64,000 bases of DNA from an uncultured Candidatus Melainabacteria bacterium (GTDB lineage Bacteria > Cyanobacteriota > Vampirovibrionia > Gastranaerophilales > Gastranaerophilaceae): the NCBI GenBank assembly GCA_934754505.1, contig CAKVIE010000011.1, positions 1-64,000 of the forward strand, written 5' to 3'. The translations under genes and the position numbers were made by a program. Below, piece after piece: positions 46,081 through 55,366 of this stretch (positions within the stretch are counted from its first letter, which is position 1; each line of letters begins with the position of its first letter). The notes below the pieces were generated by a model, which was not told the DNA's origin, ran no database searches, and was given only the letters and a program-made list of their open reading frames with translations.

Positions 46081-47316
46081 ATGCCGACAGATTACTTACA
46101 TGGCGTTGAAACAATAGAAATGGGCGGTTGTCCGAAAGCAATAAAAGGAGTTAAAACCTCTGTAATCGGAGTAATAGGAACTGCTCCGTTAGATGAAGTT
46201 CGAGAAGAAGATCGTACCGTTAATAAACCTGTTTTGCTTACAAGAAGATTTGACTGTTATCAATATTTCGGAAACAGAAGAGACGGATACACTCTGCCCG
46301 ATGCTCTTGATGCGATATATTCCCAGGGTTCGGGAATCGTCATCGGAATAAATGTATTTGATCCCTCAAAACACGAAACCGTTGATGATGTAAGCGTATA
46401 TGATGTTGTAGGCGGTGTTGATCCTGTTACGGGAAAAAGAACAGGTTTAAGTGCATTTGAGGATTGTTATTCACTCTTTGGATTTTATCCCAAAATAATT
46501 ATCGCACCGACATTTTGCGAAGATGTTTCCGTAGCTAATGAAATGCAAACACTTTGTGAAAAAATCAGAGCAATAGGTCTTATTGATGCACCGCTCGGAA
46601 CAACAGTTCAGGAGGCAATAGAAGGAAGAGGACCGGAGGGTAATATTAATTTTAATATATATTCTGACAGAATGGTTCTCTGCTATCCTCACGTTCAGGC
46701 TCACGATGCAGCTTGGCAGACAATAGTTTATCAGCCTTATTCACAATATCTTGCAGGTGTTATTGCCGCAAAAGATATTGAAAAAGGCTACCACTGGTCA
46801 CCGTCAAATACAGAAATAAAATGTATTCTCGGAACAGAAAGACAATTAACCTCAATGTTTAATGATGAAAATTCCGAAGTGAATCTTTTAAACGAAGCAG
46901 GAATTGTCACCATATATAACTCATACGGTACGGGTTACCGAACCTGGGGAAACCGCACCTCATTATTCCCTGCCAGTGGCGGTGATCCTATAAACTTCAT
47001 TAACATAAGAAGGACGGCAGATATTCTTCACGAAAGTGTCGAATACGCAATGCTCCAATATATTGACAGCCCGATTGATGACGGCTTAATAGATGCAATT
47101 AAAGAATCGGTTAATGCTTTCATAAGAACGTTAATCGGTCGTGGTGCTTTGGTTGACGGAAAATGTACTTTCCACCCCGATAAAAATGATGTTTACCAAA
47201 TGGCAGACGGTCATTTAATTTTCGACATTGAGTTTATGCCACCACCGCCGGCTGAACGTATCACCTTTGAAAGCTACGTTAATCGTGACCTTCTTCAGGG
47301 ATTGGGGAGTTCATAA
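46081..47316 (+). CDS. Contractile tail sheath protein
   Basis: A 411-residue sheath of the Mu L / P2 FI family. Signature parts: YLHGVETIEMGGCPKAIKGV at the N-terminus, KTSVIGVIGTAP, and near the end RRTADILHESVEYAMLQYID with a DIEFMPPPPAERI beta end. It shows that the phage is a myovirus. It overlaps the next start by 1 nt. Confidence 0.9.
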   Translation: MPTDYLHGVETIEMGGCPKAIKGVKTSVIGVIGTAPLDEVREEDRTVNKPVLLTRRFDCYQYFGNRRDGYTLPDALDAIYSQGSGIVIGINVFDPSKHETVDDVSVYDVVGGVDPVTGKRTGLSAFEDCYSLFGFYPKIIIAPTFCEDVSVANEMQTLCEKIRAIGLIDAPLGTTVQEAIEGRGPEGNINFNIYSDRMVLCYPHVQAHDAAWQTIVYQPYSQYLAGVIAAKDIEKGYHWSPSNTEIKCILGTERQLTSMFNDENSEVNLLNEAGIVTIYNSYGTGYRTWGNRTSLFPASGGDPINFINIRRTADILHESVEYAMLQYIDSPIDDGLIDAIKESVNAFIRTLIGRGALVDGKCTFHPDKNDVYQMADGHLIFDIEFMPPPPAERITFESYVNRDLLQGLGSS

Positions 47317-47513
47317 TGAAAGCCGAACTTGATGCTGATCAAAATGTGGTTATCGGCTGTGCTGATTATGATTTGTGCCAAAGCTGTAAGCATATAATGA
47401 AATGTCCTCTGATTCAGGCTATCACACAGGAAATCGTAATACTTCACTACGCCGACATCGCTATCAGCGAATGCGGATTATTCGAACAAAGGAAAAAAAG
47501 AAGATATGAGTAA
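47316..47513 (+). CDS. Small Cys-rich tail-operon protein
   Basis: A 65-residue protein with five cysteines (CADYDLCQSCKHIMKC, later ECGLFEQ). They may bind a metal ion. It sits between sheath and tube, overlapping both genes. No family recognised. Confidence 0.6.
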   Translation: MKAELDADQNVVIGCADYDLCQSCKHIMKCPLIQAITQEIVILHYADIAISECGLFEQRKKRRYE

Positions 47514-48027
47514 AATTAAAATTAATAAACTTACAAACGCAAATGTTTATATGAACGGTGTGAATCTTCTCGGTCGTGCGGAAGAAGTTCAGCTCCCTCA
47601 AATAAAACACAAAATGGCTGAACATAAAGCACTCGGAATGATTGGCTCTGCCGAATTCTTTTCGGGCATAGATAAAATGGAATGCAAAATAAAATGGAAT
47701 GCCCTCTATCCCGAAGTTCTTCTCGCCGCTGCATCACCTTTTACTGCCGCAATGTTGCAGGTAAGAGCATCTCTTGAAACCTATAACGGAATGGGAAAAG
47801 TTGAAGAAGTTCCGGCTAATGCTTTTATTATCGGAACATTTAAAGAGTTCCCTCTCGGAACAATTAAACCCCACGAAAACGCAGAATATGAAACAACGAT
47901 GTCCGTTACTTACGCAAAGTTGGTCGTTAACGGTGTAGATATTTTTGAAATTGATGTTCTTGAAAACATCTACAAAGTCAATACTGTGGATACTCTCAAG
48001 GATTTCAAAAAGAATATAGGAGCATAA
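47506..48027 (+). CDS. Tail tube protein (Mu M / P2 FII type)
   Basis: A 173-residue tail tube protein: NANVYMNGVNLLGRAEEVQL at the start, KHKALGMIGSAEFFSGIDK, and a C-terminal conserved EIDVLENIYKVNTVDTL. It overlaps the previous gene by 8 nt. Standard length for the P2 FII family. Confidence 0.88.
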   Translation: MSKIKINKLTNANVYMNGVNLLGRAEEVQLPQIKHKMAEHKALGMIGSAEFFSGIDKMECKIKWNALYPEVLLAAASPFTAAMLQVRASLETYNGMGKVEEVPANAFIIGTFKEFPLGTIKPHENAEYETTMSVTYAKLVVNGVDIFEIDVLENIYKVNTVDTLKDFKKNIGA

Positions 48028-48247
48028 ATGTCTTATGAATAAAAAATTAGGGGATAAGAATCCCCCGTAAAAGTTTTAAAATATATTTTTATATTAATAA
48101 CAAGTTTTAAACTTTTGAAGATTAACAAAAATACTAATAACGTCATTATCAAAGCCCTTTCGCTATCTACGGCTGTCATTTTATTGACTCCGTCAGTAAA
48201 ATTTAATGAAACATGATGACGAACCCGAAAAAGGAGATATAAGAACG
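48028..48247. other. 220-base gap with a hairpin after the tube gene
   Basis: A hairpin GGGGAT (48050-48055) / ATCCCC (48060-48065) with a 4-nt loop lies soon after the tube stop, followed by a short A/T tract: a possible attenuating terminator. AAAGGAGATATAAGA precedes the next start at 48248. The rest shows no gene. Confidence 0.5.
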
Positions 48248-48642
48248 ATGACAACAGAAATAATATTATCTGACGGCAGAAAAGTAACAATAAAAGACGG
48301 TAAGGGAAAAAATCTCTTAAATGCTCAAAAAATAGCAAAAACTCCCGATGAAATTCCGTACGCTTTACTTGCCGAATTATGTGATTTTGACGGACAGCAG
48401 TTGGTCTATGAAGATATTTTGGAGCTTCCGATTGAAGATGTTATCAATCTTCAGGCGGCAATTTCGGGGAAGTTTCAATCGTCCCTGCGGAATGCATAAT
48501 ACATCTTTCAAAAACAACCGGCTGGACATATACGGAAATATGTCAGATGCCTCTTGATACTCTCGATTTCTGGGTTAATGAGGCTGTGAAATATACACAA
48601 AAAAGAAACGAACTCATAGAAGAAAGTTTACAAGATGATTGA
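48248..48642 (+). CDS. Tail assembly chaperone with -1 frameshift (gp41-like)
   Basis: Two products are predicted. The zero-frame chaperone (83 aa) ends at 48499. A -1 shift at TCGGGGA (48464-48470) would continue with GEVSIVPAECIIHLSKTTGW and end at 48642, overlapping the tape-measure start. The glycine codon GGG can slip back onto the preceding GGG of the four-G run. Long-tailed phages make chaperone G and GT this way. ELPIEDVINLQAAISGKF at the end of the zero frame fits the family. Confidence 0.8.
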
Positions 48643-51076
48643 TTCAATGATGAAAATATCATTAACACTCATTGCCTTTGACAAAATGTCGAGGGTTATT
48701 CGTGATGCCGTTTCAAAATCAAATTCAGAGTTTGATAAACTTCAGAACAAAATCAAAAAGACTTCTCAGGTTCTTGATACTCTCGGACAAAATATGACAA
48801 AACTTGGAGCAGGTTTAACTCTTGCCGGAGGTGGTCTTGCATATAAATTGGGAATAACAGATGCAATTCCCGAAGCCGTTGAATTAGAACATCAGTTAAG
48901 GGAACTCGGCAATGTCGGACAGTTATCAGCAGAGCAACTTGCTCAGATGGATAAAAGGCTCGGCTCTATTTCAAAATATACAAATCAATTCAGAAGTGAA
49001 ATTGTCGAGGGTTTAAATGTTTTGGTTGCATCAGGTATTAATCCCGAAAAAGCTCTTGATTATATGAACGTTATCGGAAGAACAGCAACTGCCGCTCAAG
49101 CAGATATTGCTGATATTTCAAAAACAGCCTTTGCGGTAACGGATAACCTTAAAGTAAATGTTAATGACCTTGCAAAGACAATGGACATTCTTGCCCAAGC
49201 CGGCAAAGAAGGACGATTTGAATTAAAAGATATGTCTGCCGCCTTTCCGAGTTTAACAGCAGGAGCAGGTATACTCGGTATGAAAGGAATACCTGCCGTT
49301 ACTCAGTTGGGTGCGGCTTTGCAGGTTGCGATGAAAGGTGCAGGAAGTGCCGCTGAAGCTGCAACAAATTTTGAAAGTTTCTTGCAGTCAATAACTTCTC
49401 CGATGGCGGTTAACCGTTTTAAAGAATTGTACGGAGTTGATTTACCCAAATTTTTAAATAAAACTATCCAAGAATCAAAAGATCCGATTGAAGAAACAGT
49501 CCTTTTAATAAACAAACTCACAGGCGGAGACGTATTTAAAGTTTCCGAAATTTTCAGAAATAAAACGGATTTAAACTTCCTTAAACCTATGATGCAAAAT
49601 CTGGAGGAATACAGAAGAATTAAAAAATCCTCCCTTAATGCTGACGGTATTATGGACTCCGACTTTAATCATATGCTTGAAACAACAAGCGAACAATTCA
49701 AACTTCTGAAAATAAATATGAAAGAGCTTGTTTTCCCTCAGTTGCACAAACCGTTGGAATTATTAAACAAAGCATTAACTGCGATAAACAAAAATCCCAT
49801 ACTTCAAAAAGGAATCTTCGGAGCAATAATAGGTTCAATCGGACTCGGTGTTGTTCTGACTACTCTCGGAACAGCAACACTATTAGTATCAAAACTCGTT
49901 TCGGGCTACGGAAAGTTTTTGGGATATGCTCGTGATTTAACACCCGTTTTAATAAAAAACTCTGTAAAAACTCTTGATTCAATCGGGTTATTCACAACCT
50001 CCCACAATTTAAAATTTAAAGCAAACCTTCTTCAAAACGGTGATAAACTCGGACTATCTTCGGCTTTTTCCATAAAAGGCGGTTTGATGGCTGACATCAG
50101 AAGAATAGACAAAGATTTAAGAGCAAAGATTATAACTACCTTTAAAGAATTGCCCGGCAACATTTCAAAAAGTATTTCCGCTCTTAATACATGGATAATA
50201 ACATCTCTTAAATCCATTCCTGCAAAATTTATTTCAGGTTTAAACGGATTAAAAACAGGTTTTTTATCAATCCCTTCATTGATAAAAACGGCAATCGTAT
50301 CTTTCAGAGCTTTTTCGGTTACTTTACTAACTTCTCCTTTGGGCTGGATTGCAGTTGCAATAGGTGCGGTTGCCTTTGTTATTTATAAATATTGGAAACC
50401 TATTTCGGGATTTTTTAAAGGTGTATGGCAGGGTTTAAAAGAAGGTCTTAAACCCTTAATGCCGATATTTAAACAATTAGCCGTTGCCCTTTCTCCCGTT
50501 ATTACTCCGATAAAGAATATAATTAACTGGCTCAAAAAACTTTTTAAACCTGTCGAAGATACGGGTAATGCCGCTCAAAATATGGGTGTGAAATTCGGAA
50601 AAGCTCTCGCTAATATTATTGTTCAAATTGTAAAATTCATATCAAAAATGTTTGAATTCGGGCTTAAAATTCCGACAATGCTTGCTAACGGAATTTTAGC
50701 AGGAGTTTCAAAAGTAAAAGAGGCAATATCAAAAGTTACTCAGGTAATAAGAGACCACCTTCCCCATTCACCTGCCAAGACCGGACCGCTCAAAGATTTG
50801 CATAAACTGAAATTGGTCGAAACTATTGCATCAACAATAAAACCGTTGCCGATTACAAAGGCGATGAACAGTACCCTGAATGCTTTTTCTAACGGCTTAA
50901 AAGCCAACGTGAGAGGAGCATCTGTCGGCAGTTCGGTTGTGATTAACTACAATCCGACAATAACCGTATCCGGCGGTTCAAAAGATGAATTTCTTTCTAT
51001 GCTTAAAAAACATAAAGAAGACATCTTAACTATGTTCCGCAAAGAACAGGAAAGAAAGTTGAGGTTGTCCTTCTGA
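48635..51076 (+). CDS. Tape measure protein
   Basis: An 813-residue protein of TP901-type build. The N-terminal half has a long coiled coil (IRDAVSKSNSEFDKLQNKIK) and conserved tape-measure motif (VEGLNVLVASGINPEKALDY, TAFAVTDNLKVNVNDLAKTM). Two hydrophobic segments follow at about 388-412 (FGAIIGSIGLGVVLTTLG) and 565-585 (GWIAVAIGAVAFVIYKYW). It sets tail length. The Mu equivalent is gp42. It follows the chaperone with a 8-nt overlap. Confidence 0.9.
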   Translation: MIDSMMKISLTLIAFDKMSRVIRDAVSKSNSEFDKLQNKIKKTSQVLDTLGQNMTKLGAGLTLAGGGLAYKLGITDAIPEAVELEHQLRELGNVGQLSAEQLAQMDKRLGSISKYTNQFRSEIVEGLNVLVASGINPEKALDYMNVIGRTATAAQADIADISKTAFAVTDNLKVNVNDLAKTMDILAQAGKEGRFELKDMSAAFPSLTAGAGILGMKGIPAVTQLGAALQVAMKGAGSAAEAATNFESFLQSITSPMAVNRFKELYGVDLPKFLNKTIQESKDPIEETVLLINKLTGGDVFKVSEIFRNKTDLNFLKPMMQNLEEYRRIKKSSLNADGIMDSDFNHMLETTSEQFKLLKINMKELVFPQLHKPLELLNKALTAINKNPILQKGIFGAIIGSIGLGVVLTTLGTATLLVSKLVSGYGKFLGYARDLTPVLIKNSVKTLDSIGLFTTSHNLKFKANLLQNGDKLGLSSAFSIKGGLMADIRRIDKDLRAKIITTFKELPGNISKSISALNTWIITSLKSIPAKFISGLNGLKTGFLSIPSLIKTAIVSFRAFSVTLLTSPLGWIAVAIGAVAFVIYKYWKPISGFFKGVWQGLKEGLKPLMPIFKQLAVALSPVITPIKNIINWLKKLFKPVEDTGNAAQNMGVKFGKALANIIVQIVKFISKMFEFGLKIPTMLANGILAGVSKVKEAISKVTQVIRDHLPHSPAKTGPLKDLHKLKLVETIASTIKPLPITKAMNSTLNAFSNGLKANVRGASVGSSVVINYNPTITVSGGSKDEFLSMLKKHKEDILTMFRKEQERKLRLSF

Positions 51077-51495
51077 TGTTTGCTACACTCGGCGATATTG
51101 AATTTGATTTAATAAACTGTTTCAGCGAAATTGGTGAAACAAACACCTATAACTTCGTACAGCACGAACGCATCGATAATAAACCACGCTTGCAGTTTTT
51201 AGGTTCGGACTTGCCGGAAGAGAATATAAAGCTGAATTTTCACTCGGGTTTTTGCTCTCCCGAAGAAGAACTCAAAAAACTCAAAGATGTTGCAAAAAAC
51301 GCAACAACTCTGAAATTTATAAAGGGCAACGGTGAGTATGTCGGAATCTTCGTCATCACCGAAATAACCTCCGCAATCCAACAAACAACAAAAGACGGTG
51401 ATTTAATCGCTATTCAGGTTGATTTGAAACTTCAGGAATGTGCAGATGAAATCAAAGAAACATCAAAATCCACAGGAGGTCTTAAAAAACGATGA
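51076..51495 (+). CDS. P2 gpU-like tail protein
   Basis: A 139-residue protein starting MFATLGDIEFDLINCFS with NKPRLQFLGSDLPEENIKLN and a later LKFIKGNGEYVGIFVITEI, which is the gpU family pattern. It finishes the tail shaft. It overlaps the tape measure by 1 nt and the next gene by 4 nt. Confidence 0.82.
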   Translation: MFATLGDIEFDLINCFSEIGETNTYNFVQHERIDNKPRLQFLGSDLPEENIKLNFHSGFCSPEEELKKLKDVAKNATTLKFIKGNGEYVGIFVITEITSAIQQTTKDGDLIAIQVDLKLQECADEIKETSKSTGGLKKR

Positions 51496-51707
51496 ATGAA
51501 TATTACTCATACATCACTCAGGACAATGACCGTTGGGATTTAATTGCCTACAAGTTTTATGGAGATGCCACAAAATACGAACGAATTATTTCGGCTAACC
51601 CGAAAGTTAAAATCACACCGACTCTCAAATCGGGCATTGAACTCAAAATTCCTGTAATTGAACAGGACGATACCATAAAATTTATTCTTCCACCCTGGAG
51701 AAAATAA
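51492..51707 (+). CDS. P2 gpX-like tail protein with LysM
   Basis: A 71-residue protein consisting of one LysM-like domain: DRWDLIAYKFYGDATKYERI then SGIELKIPVIE. P2 gpX family members connect the tail shaft and baseplate. It closes this part of the tail operon. The toxin-antitoxin pair lies between it and the hub gene. Confidence 0.82.
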   Translation: MNEYYSYITQDNDRWDLIAYKFYGDATKYERIISANPKVKITPTLKSGIELKIPVIEQDDTIKFILPPWRK

Positions 51708-51762
51708 AAACTAAAATTCGTACATTGAAAATTAAATAATTAAAAATTTGAAAATCGCAGAA

Positions 51763-52035
51763 TTAGAATAATTCGCTGTGACTACCTGTTGTAACAAGAA
51801 TTATAACCAATTCGTTGTTTATAACTTCGTAGATTAAAAGCCAATCAGGTTCAATATGACATTCTCTGCAACCCGAATAATTCCCCGTTAAAGAATGGTC
51901 TTTGTATTTGATTGGCAACGGTTCACCTTTGGTTAATAAATCAAGAACTTCATTGAGTTTACTTAAATCTTTTCCCTGCTTTTTTAATAATTTCAAATTA
52001 CGCTTGAAATGATTTGTATATCTTAATTGAAACAT
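51763..52035 (-). CDS. yafQ: YafQ-family mRNA interferase toxin
   Basis: A 90-residue RelE-superfamily toxin. All residues known to matter in YafQ are present: His of KDHSLTG, then CHIEPDWLLIYEV (His, Asp, Trp), and His near the end (TGSHSELF). It cuts mRNA on the ribosome when free of antitoxin. The start overlaps the DinJ stop by 1 nt. It is transcribed against the tail operon. Confidence 0.88.
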   Translation of the reverse strand: MFQLRYTNHFKRNLKLLKKQGKDLSKLNEVLDLLTKGEPLPIKYKDHSLTGNYSGCRECHIEPDWLLIYEVINNELVIILVTTGSHSELF

Positions 52036-52307
52036 TAATCTTCCTTTAATATGTCATCAATCATTTCTTTTGCTGATGTATAAGGCTTTGATAACCCGAT
52101 TCCGTTATGTGCATCTTCAATAGCTTTTTGTGTCTCTTTACTGTAATCGTTGATTGAAAGAGCAAACGGTATTCCTTTTTCTCTGACAACAGCTTTTACA
52201 AAAATATTAATTGCAGTTGACATATTAAGTCCTAAATCATTGCATAATTCATCAAATTTTTGTTTTAAATCGTCATCAATTCTGATACTGATATTTGTTT
52301 GTGCCAT
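52035..52307 (-). CDS. dinJ: DinJ-family antitoxin
   Basis: A 90-residue ribbon-helix-helix antitoxin. The RHH half is NISIRIDDDLKQKFDEL and LNMSTAINIFVKAVV; the C-terminal arm (SAKEMIDDILKED) wraps the toxin. It comes first in the operon, as usual. A 9-bp palindrome TACATTGTA (52331-52339) upstream may be its operator. Confidence 0.88.
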   Translation of the reverse strand: MAQTNISIRIDDDLKQKFDELCNDLGLNMSTAINIFVKAVVREKGIPFALSINDYSKETQKAIEDAHNGIGLSKPYTSAKEMIDDILKED

Positions 52308-52330
52308 TTAATTTATCTCGCTATTGTCTA

Positions 52331-52339
52331 TACATTGTA
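52331..52339. promoter_or_regulatory. Palindrome upstream of dinJ, possible operator
   Basis: TACA-T-TGTA lies 24 nt upstream of the antitoxin start, inside a likely -10 region (TACAAT on the minus strand). RHH antitoxins repress their own operon at such sites. Confidence 0.4.
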
Positions 52340-52426
52340 TTAACAGTATAACATGCTTTTGAAAATTTTGCAATCTGTGAGGCTCTGATTTTTAAATTAT
52401 TTAATTTAATTTTTCAAAGGAAAATT

Positions 52427-53395
52427 ATGCTAAAACCAACCTTTAAAATTGAATATAACAATAAAGATATTACTCGTGATGTATCAAAGTATGTGACGAG
52501 TCTTGAATATACCGATTTTGAGACGGGTGAAAGTGATGAACTTTCAATCACTTTTGAAGATGCCGAAAAAATATGGCAGAATGCTTGGATACCAAACAAA
52601 GGTGATACACTTCGTGTTTTTATCGGATATGCCGGAAACAAACTTTTAAACTGCGGTTTGTTTGAAATTGACGAAATAGAATTTTCAACTCCGCCCGACA
52701 CTTTAATTGTCAAAGGTCTTTCTGCCGGAATTAAAAAGGCTTTAAGACAAAACAATTCCGTTGCCTATGAAGATAAAACCTTAAAGCAAATAGCAAACGA
52801 GATAGCCAAAAGACATAATTTAAGACTTGTCGGAGCTATTGATGAAATAAAAGTTGAAAGAATTACCCAAAATCAGGAACGGGATTTGCATTTCTTATAC
52901 AGACTTGCGGAACAGTACGGCTACATTTTTAAAATCGCAGACGGAAATCTTGTCTTTTATAAATCCGAAAAACTTATCAAAGCAGATGTTGCAAAAACCT
53001 TATACCGAAATGAAATAACAAGAATTAACCTTACGGAAAAAACAAGCAAAAATTATAAAGCCGTTACTGTAACCTACCACAATCCGAAGACGGGGAAAAA
53101 TGTCAAAGTAACCGTTAAAAATCAGAATGTTGTAAAAGGTGATACCTTAAAAATAAACGGAAGATGCGAAAATAAGCAACAGGCTCTTGTAAAAGCAAAA
53201 GCGGCACTTGAAAAAGGCAAAGATACCATTGAGGGAACGGTTGATTTATGCGGTGATCCTTATCTTGTTGCAGGATTAAATATCAATCTTCAAAACTTCG
53301 GTCATTTTTCGGGCAAATATCACATTACTCAGGCGAAGCATACGATTGATAACAGTATGGGTTTTTGCTCAAGCCTGGAGGTGAAATCGTGTTAA
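52427..53395 (+). CDS. Baseplate hub / late control gpD-like protein
   Basis: A 322-residue tail hub of P2 gpD/Mu gp44 type. KDITRDVSKYVTSLEYTDFE is at the start, then DTLRVFIGYAGNKLLNCGLF, and RDLHFLYRLAEQYGYIFKI (about 145-165), the core of VgrG-like hub proteins. The C-terminal part has the beta-helix-like HYHITQAKHTID region. It reads rightward after the inserted toxin-antitoxin pair. Ribosome site is AAGGAAAATT. Confidence 0.85.
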   Translation: MLKPTFKIEYNNKDITRDVSKYVTSLEYTDFETGESDELSITFEDAEKIWQNAWIPNKGDTLRVFIGYAGNKLLNCGLFEIDEIEFSTPPDTLIVKGLSAGIKKALRQNNSVAYEDKTLKQIANEIAKRHNLRLVGAIDEIKVERITQNQERDLHFLYRLAEQYGYIFKIADGNLVFYKSEKLIKADVAKTLYRNEITRINLTEKTSKNYKAVTVTYHNPKTGKNVKVTVKNQNVVKGDTLKINGRCENKQQALVKAKAALEKGKDTIEGTVDLCGDPYLVAGLNINLQNFGHFSGKYHITQAKHTIDNSMGFCSSLEVKSC

Positions 53396-53901
53396 GGTTC
53401 GGAACAGTAACAGCGATAAATCCTTTAACGGCAAAAGCAAAAGTTCAGTTTGCCGAAGATAATATGGTGTCTTTTTGGCTTCCGATTTTGCAACAGAAAA
53501 CAAATAAAGACAGATTTTATTCGATTGTTGATGCAGGAGAAGAAGTTGCTTGTCTTATGGACGAAAATTCCGAAGACGGAGTTGTTCTCGGTGCTATTTA
53601 TACAGGTTTAAATGAAGTTCCTGCTCAGTCAGAAAAACAGCATATTATAAAATTTGAGGACGGAAGTTTTATTGAGTTTAACAAAGAAACCCAAAACCTT
53701 ACAATTTCTGTCAGGACATTAAATATAATTGCGGATATTATCAACAACGGCACATTTCAGAATACGGACGGAATCACATCCGATGCCGATATTTCCGATG
53801 AAAAATCTTCAATGCAGGCAATGAGAGATGTGTATAACGGACATTCCCATACGGGTAATCAGGGTAGTCCGACCTCTGCTCCGGACGGGAGGATGGAATG
53901 A
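53389..53901 (+). CDS. Baseplate spike protein (Mu gp45 / P2 V type)
   Basis: A 170-residue spike. An N-terminal OB-fold (LRFGTVTAINPLTAKAKVQF), then GEEVACLMDENSEDGVVLGA, then a beta-helix ending in the GHSHTGNQGSPTSAPDGR metal-binding tip. It starts with GTG 53389 after GGAGGTG and overlaps the hub stop. It pierces the outer envelope at injection. Confidence 0.87.
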   Translation: MLRFGTVTAINPLTAKAKVQFAEDNMVSFWLPILQQKTNKDRFYSIVDAGEEVACLMDENSEDGVVLGAIYTGLNEVPAQSEKQHIIKFEDGSFIEFNKETQNLTISVRTLNIIADIINNGTFQNTDGITSDADISDEKSSMQAMRDVYNGHSHTGNQGSPTSAPDGRME

Positions 53902-54257
53902 CTTTATTACACGAAATTCAGTATGCCGACTGGCAGTTAAAAATGAATGAAATCGGTCAGCTTGCAGAAGGTGTTGATGATATAAATCAATGCATTTCAA
54001 TTATTTTAAAAACTAAAAAAGGTTCAGTTCCCCACCGACCGACCTTTGGTTCATATATATATAAATATATAGACTATCCTGTTAATTTTGCAAAACCGAA
54101 TATTGTCAGAGAAACCATTGATGCACTTTTGGAATGGGAAAAACGGATTCAGGTCAAAACCGTTTCATATGAAATTAGCGAATCAAACGTAAAAATAGAA
54201 ATTGAATGGCAGTTAAAGGATTCAACTGTCAGCGGTATTGCGGAGGTTACTTTATGA
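53898..54257 (+). CDS. Baseplate wedge gp25-like (P2 W)
   Basis: A 119-residue gp25/W lysozyme-like wedge protein: LAEGVDDINQCISIILKTKKGSVPHRPTFG with the conserved E-P-R-like turn. It starts the wedge complex. It overlaps both neighbours by 4 nt (ATGA). Confidence 0.87.
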   Translation: MTLLHEIQYADWQLKMNEIGQLAEGVDDINQCISIILKTKKGSVPHRPTFGSYIYKYIDYPVNFAKPNIVRETIDALLEWEKRIQVKTVSYEISESNVKIEIEWQLKDSTVSGIAEVTL

Positions 54258-55366
54258 CAAAACTTCCCGAACCGAATTTTATTGAACGTGATGCAGACAG
54301 AATAACTCAGGAATGGATTGACCTTTACGAAGAAAAAACAGGCAAGACATTGCAACCGGCACAGATTGAAAGAATTTTGATAGATGTGGGTGCTTATCGT
54401 GAAAATCTGCTCAGGATACAAATTCAGGAAACAGCAAAATCAAATCTTTTAACTTACGCTCCGATTGAAGTTTTAGAACACATCGGAGATCTTGACGGTG
54501 TTTCAAAAATTGATGCAAAATTTTCAAAAACGATTATTGAATTTTCGGTTGACGAAAGTTTAAATTTTGATGTGTATATTCCGCAGGGAACGGAAGTTGA
54601 AACCTATGACGGAAAATATATTTTTGCGACAGATGAAACTGTTGTTTTAAGTTCGGGAACATTATCGGTAAGTGTTAATGCAACCTGTAAAACATCAGGA
54701 GTATCACCAAACGGTTATACTTCGGGACAGATAAATAACCTTCTTTCATTTTTGGAGATTAATTTTTATACGGTATCAAATACGGAAACCTCTTATGGCG
54801 GAGCAGAGGCAGAAAGTGCCGACAGCTTAAGGGAAAGAATAAGGCTTGCTCCCGAAAGTTTTTCAAACGCAGGAAGTATCGGAGCATATAAATTTCATAC
54901 GTTATCGGCTCATCAGGATATAACCGATGTTGAGATATTATCCTCTTCAGCAGGAACGGTTGATATTTATCCGCTTACAAAAACGGGTAATCCGTCAGAC
55001 AGTCTTATTACCCTCATTTCCGATTATTTAAATGCAGATAAAATAAGACCTTTAACAGACAGAGTTATTGTTCATAAACCCGAAAAAATTGATTTTGAAA
55101 TAAATGCCAATATTATTTTATTTCTTGATGCCGATTTAAACACCGTTCAAACCATAGTTAACAGCAGATTAAACGAGTATAAAACGGAGATGTCATCAAA
55201 ACTCGGCAAAGATATTGTGCCGTCTCAGATTATTGCGTTATTAAACTCTGTTTATGGTGTCTATAAAGTTGAATTAACCTCTCCTTCTTATCGTGAATTA
55301 CAAAAAAATCAATGGGGATATTTAACGGATTGGAATATCAATTTCGGAGGTTATGCAAATGAATAA
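54254..55366 (+). CDS. Baseplate wedge J-like protein
   Basis: A 370-residue protein of the baseplate J family: LPEPNFIERDADRITQEWI at the start, DVGAYRENLLRIQIQETAKS, LTYAPIEVLEHIGDLDGV, and the RERIRLAPESFSNAGSIGAY block. I start at ATG 54254 (GGAGGTTACTTT before it). It links the wedges to the hub. Confidence 0.87.
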   Translation: MTKLPEPNFIERDADRITQEWIDLYEEKTGKTLQPAQIERILIDVGAYRENLLRIQIQETAKSNLLTYAPIEVLEHIGDLDGVSKIDAKFSKTIIEFSVDESLNFDVYIPQGTEVETYDGKYIFATDETVVLSSGTLSVSVNATCKTSGVSPNGYTSGQINNLLSFLEINFYTVSNTETSYGGAEAESADSLRERIRLAPESFSNAGSIGAYKFHTLSAHQDITDVEILSSSAGTVDIYPLTKTGNPSDSLITLISDYLNADKIRPLTDRVIVHKPEKIDFEINANIILFLDADLNTVQTIVNSRLNEYKTEMSSKLGKDIVPSQIIALLNSVYGVYKVELTSPSYRELQKNQWGYLTDWNINFGGYANE

